From the NCBI GenBank assembly GCA_043798775.1, contig JAZDOL010000030.1, positions 1 through 29,084 of the forward strand: a DNA stretch of 29,084 nucleotides, written 5' to 3'. The position numbers and the translations under genes were made by a program. Of the stretch, positions 28,504 to 29,084 are shown one piece after another (the stretch's first letter is position 1; each line of letters starts with the position of its first letter). The notes beneath the pieces are model-generated. The model saw only the letters and a list, made by a program, of their open reading frames with translations, did not search any database and was not told the origin of the DNA. Source of the stretch: CAZUEG01 sp043798775 (lineage in GTDB: Bacteria > Patescibacteriota > Minisyncoccia > Minisyncoccales > GWA2-46-15).

Positions 28504-28669
28504 GAAATTGTTTTCGAGGAAGCGCCTGCACTTTCCTTCCTTGCGTCAGGATAAACTCCGCCTTGGCGAAGAAGTAGAACCAGAGAAGCCAGTGACAGAA
28601 GAAACATCCGCAGTAGAAGTAACGCCGGAAGAACCGAAAGAGGAAACGCCTGAAAAGCCGGCAGAGTAA
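28504..28669 (+). pseudogene. Decayed extension of the S16 low-complexity tail
   Basis: Directly after the rpsP stop the original frame reads EIVFEEAPALSFLASG then stops. From about 28568 a shifted frame reads EEVEPEKPVTEETSAVEVTP, then EEPKEETPEKPAE, to a stop at 28667-28669, the same composition as the rpsP tail with matching VEP.K and VTPEE words. A roughly 50-base intruding segment (about 28520-28567) separates the two. The simplest reading is that a stop and an insertion cut off the last third of the tail. Confidence 0.55.
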
Positions 28670-28690
28670 GTAGATATAATCGTCATATCA

Positions 28691-28733
28691 ACGGACCAAC
28701 GACTCGCTAAGCGAGCCAATGGGTCCGTTTTTG
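28691..28733 (+). terminator. rpsP terminator with a nested palindromic repeat in its loop
   Basis: Outer stem ACGGACC/GGTCCGT (28691-28697/28722-28728) followed by TTTTTG. The loop contains CTCGC-TAA-GCGAG (28703-28715), a member of the palindrome family seen at 10599 and 27262. Confidence 0.8.
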
Positions 28734-28750
28734 TTTTGAGTTATCCATTA

Positions 28751-28983
28751 GTCAACCCATAGAGTTGACCAACGAATGTTCAACCCCCGGGGTTGAACAT
28801 ATCAACCATAAAAAGAAGTAAAAGAAGGTAAAAGAAGGCGAAGCCTTCTTTGTAGTTGTTACGAGAACCGTCCTCGTAAAAGAGGAATATTCTTTTATTA
28901 GTTGCAACGAAGTGCTGAAGGTAGTTATATGGATCCACGCAGGCGGTAACTCCTCACCCACCCGAAGTTGACGGGTATTTTTG
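28751..28983 (+). other. Hairpin array ending in a terminator, no gene recognised
   Basis: Five hairpins in 230 bases: GTCAAC/GTTGAC (28751-28769); a nearly perfect 25-base palindrome with arms ATGTTCAACCCC and GGGGTTGAACAT (28776-28800); AGAAGGC-GAA-GCCTTCT (28833-28849); TACGAG/CTCGTA (28860-28878); and ACCCG/CGGGT followed by ATTTTTG (28960-28983). I could not match the 28860-28983 stretch to a known RNA or riboswitch. It may be a small RNA, or an untranslated region terminated before the next gene. Confidence 0.45.
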
Positions 28984-28992
28984 CTCTAAAAA

Positions 28993-29001
28993 TGGTACAA
29001 T
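28993..29001 (+). promoter_or_regulatory. Extended -10 before the truncated last gene
   Basis: TGG followed by TACAAT (28996-29001). A TTGACG lies 22 bases upstream, too far for a normal -35. Confidence 0.45.
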
Positions 29002-29025
29002 TGAACAAGAATTAGAAAATGAGAA

Positions 29026-29061
29026 GGTTTTGGCGTATGCATAGCTATGTACACCAAAACC
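29026..29061. repeat. Interrupted 36-base palindrome at the start of the last gene
   Basis: Arms GGTTTTGG and CCAAAACC enclose GTA/TAC and a central CATAGCTATG. Its position just downstream of an extended -10 and over possible start codons suggests an operator or a leader hairpin. Confidence 0.45.
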
Positions 29062-29084
29062 GAAGCGATAACCGAACAAAGTAA
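29047..29084 (+). CDS. Truncated start of a possible protein-coding gene
   Basis: From ATG at 29047 the frame reads MYTKTEAITEQS and leaves the window open. An alternative ATG at 29019 gives a 21-codon ORF (MRRFWRMHSYVHQNRSDNRTK) that ends exactly at the window edge; its composition is less protein-like, but a leader peptide cannot be excluded. Too little is present to name a product. Confidence 0.35.
   Translation, partial: MYTKTEAITEQS

Noticed and set aside
28305..28607. 100-codon minus-strand ORF opposite the rpsP tail
   Set aside because: An antisense shadow of the low-complexity S16 tail (Ser/Thr/Ala/Gly-rich), with no independent support.

Overview
The window looks like chromosomal DNA of a Candidate Phyla Radiation (Patescibacteria) bacterium. 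It is moderately AT-rich and packed with housekeeping genes in short operons. Shine-Dalgarno sites are mostly weak or absent, and several -10 boxes sit directly against the start codon. The spacers hold palindromes and short AT-rich repeats. PheT and ThrS are trimmed, the small ribosomal proteins carry low-complexity Lys/Glu/Ala/Pro tails, and rplK is not followed by rplA. A Parcubacteria-like placement is my guess from gene content, not a tested result.

Layout. 1-1525 (minus): a three-gene operon with a membrane-anchored CPHC thioredoxin-like protein, a small CPLC membrane protein and an unknown helical protein. 1610-3910: a promoter drives an initiator-like tRNA-Met, a second tRNA(CAT) and tRNA-Asp, then a GC-rich structured stretch ending in a terminator. 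Next come a MntA/HepT-type toxin-antitoxin pair bracketed by partial copies of the tRNA-Asp 3' end, and a second nucleotidyltransferase module with a 55-residue partner. 3972-10561: pheS-pheT, gyrB, secE-nusG, rplK. 11097-13933: dcd-thyA-folA-deoC. 13953-16154 (minus): one ORF joining MiaB to MiaA. 16217-16609 (minus): an anchored Kazal-domain protein. 16709-21809 (minus): thrS followed by two large uncharacterised membrane proteins, with a leader in front of thrS. 21872-25153 (minus): dnaE. 25179-29084: rnhB, rpmF, nusB-rnc and rpsP, surrounded by palindromic and MITE-like repeats, then a hairpin array and the start of a truncated gene.

The most striking signal is the thrS leader. A consensus-like promoter is followed almost at once by a 17-codon ORF, MNEILSQLNTTATTTTS, with six Thr codons near its end. 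Its last codons form segment 1 of a textbook 1:2 / 2:3 / 3:4 set of alternative helices that ends in an intrinsic terminator. This predicts ribosome-mediated transcription attenuation of threonyl-tRNA synthetase by charged tRNA-Thr.

The second is the MiaB-MiaA fusion, in which two enzymes acting in sequence on A37 of tRNA lie in one polypeptide. Other points of note are the tRNA-associated island, the palindrome family that lengthens NusB and sits inside the rpsP terminator, probable leaderless transcripts, the CPHC/CPLC redox pair, and a membrane protein with an internal twin-arginine motif.
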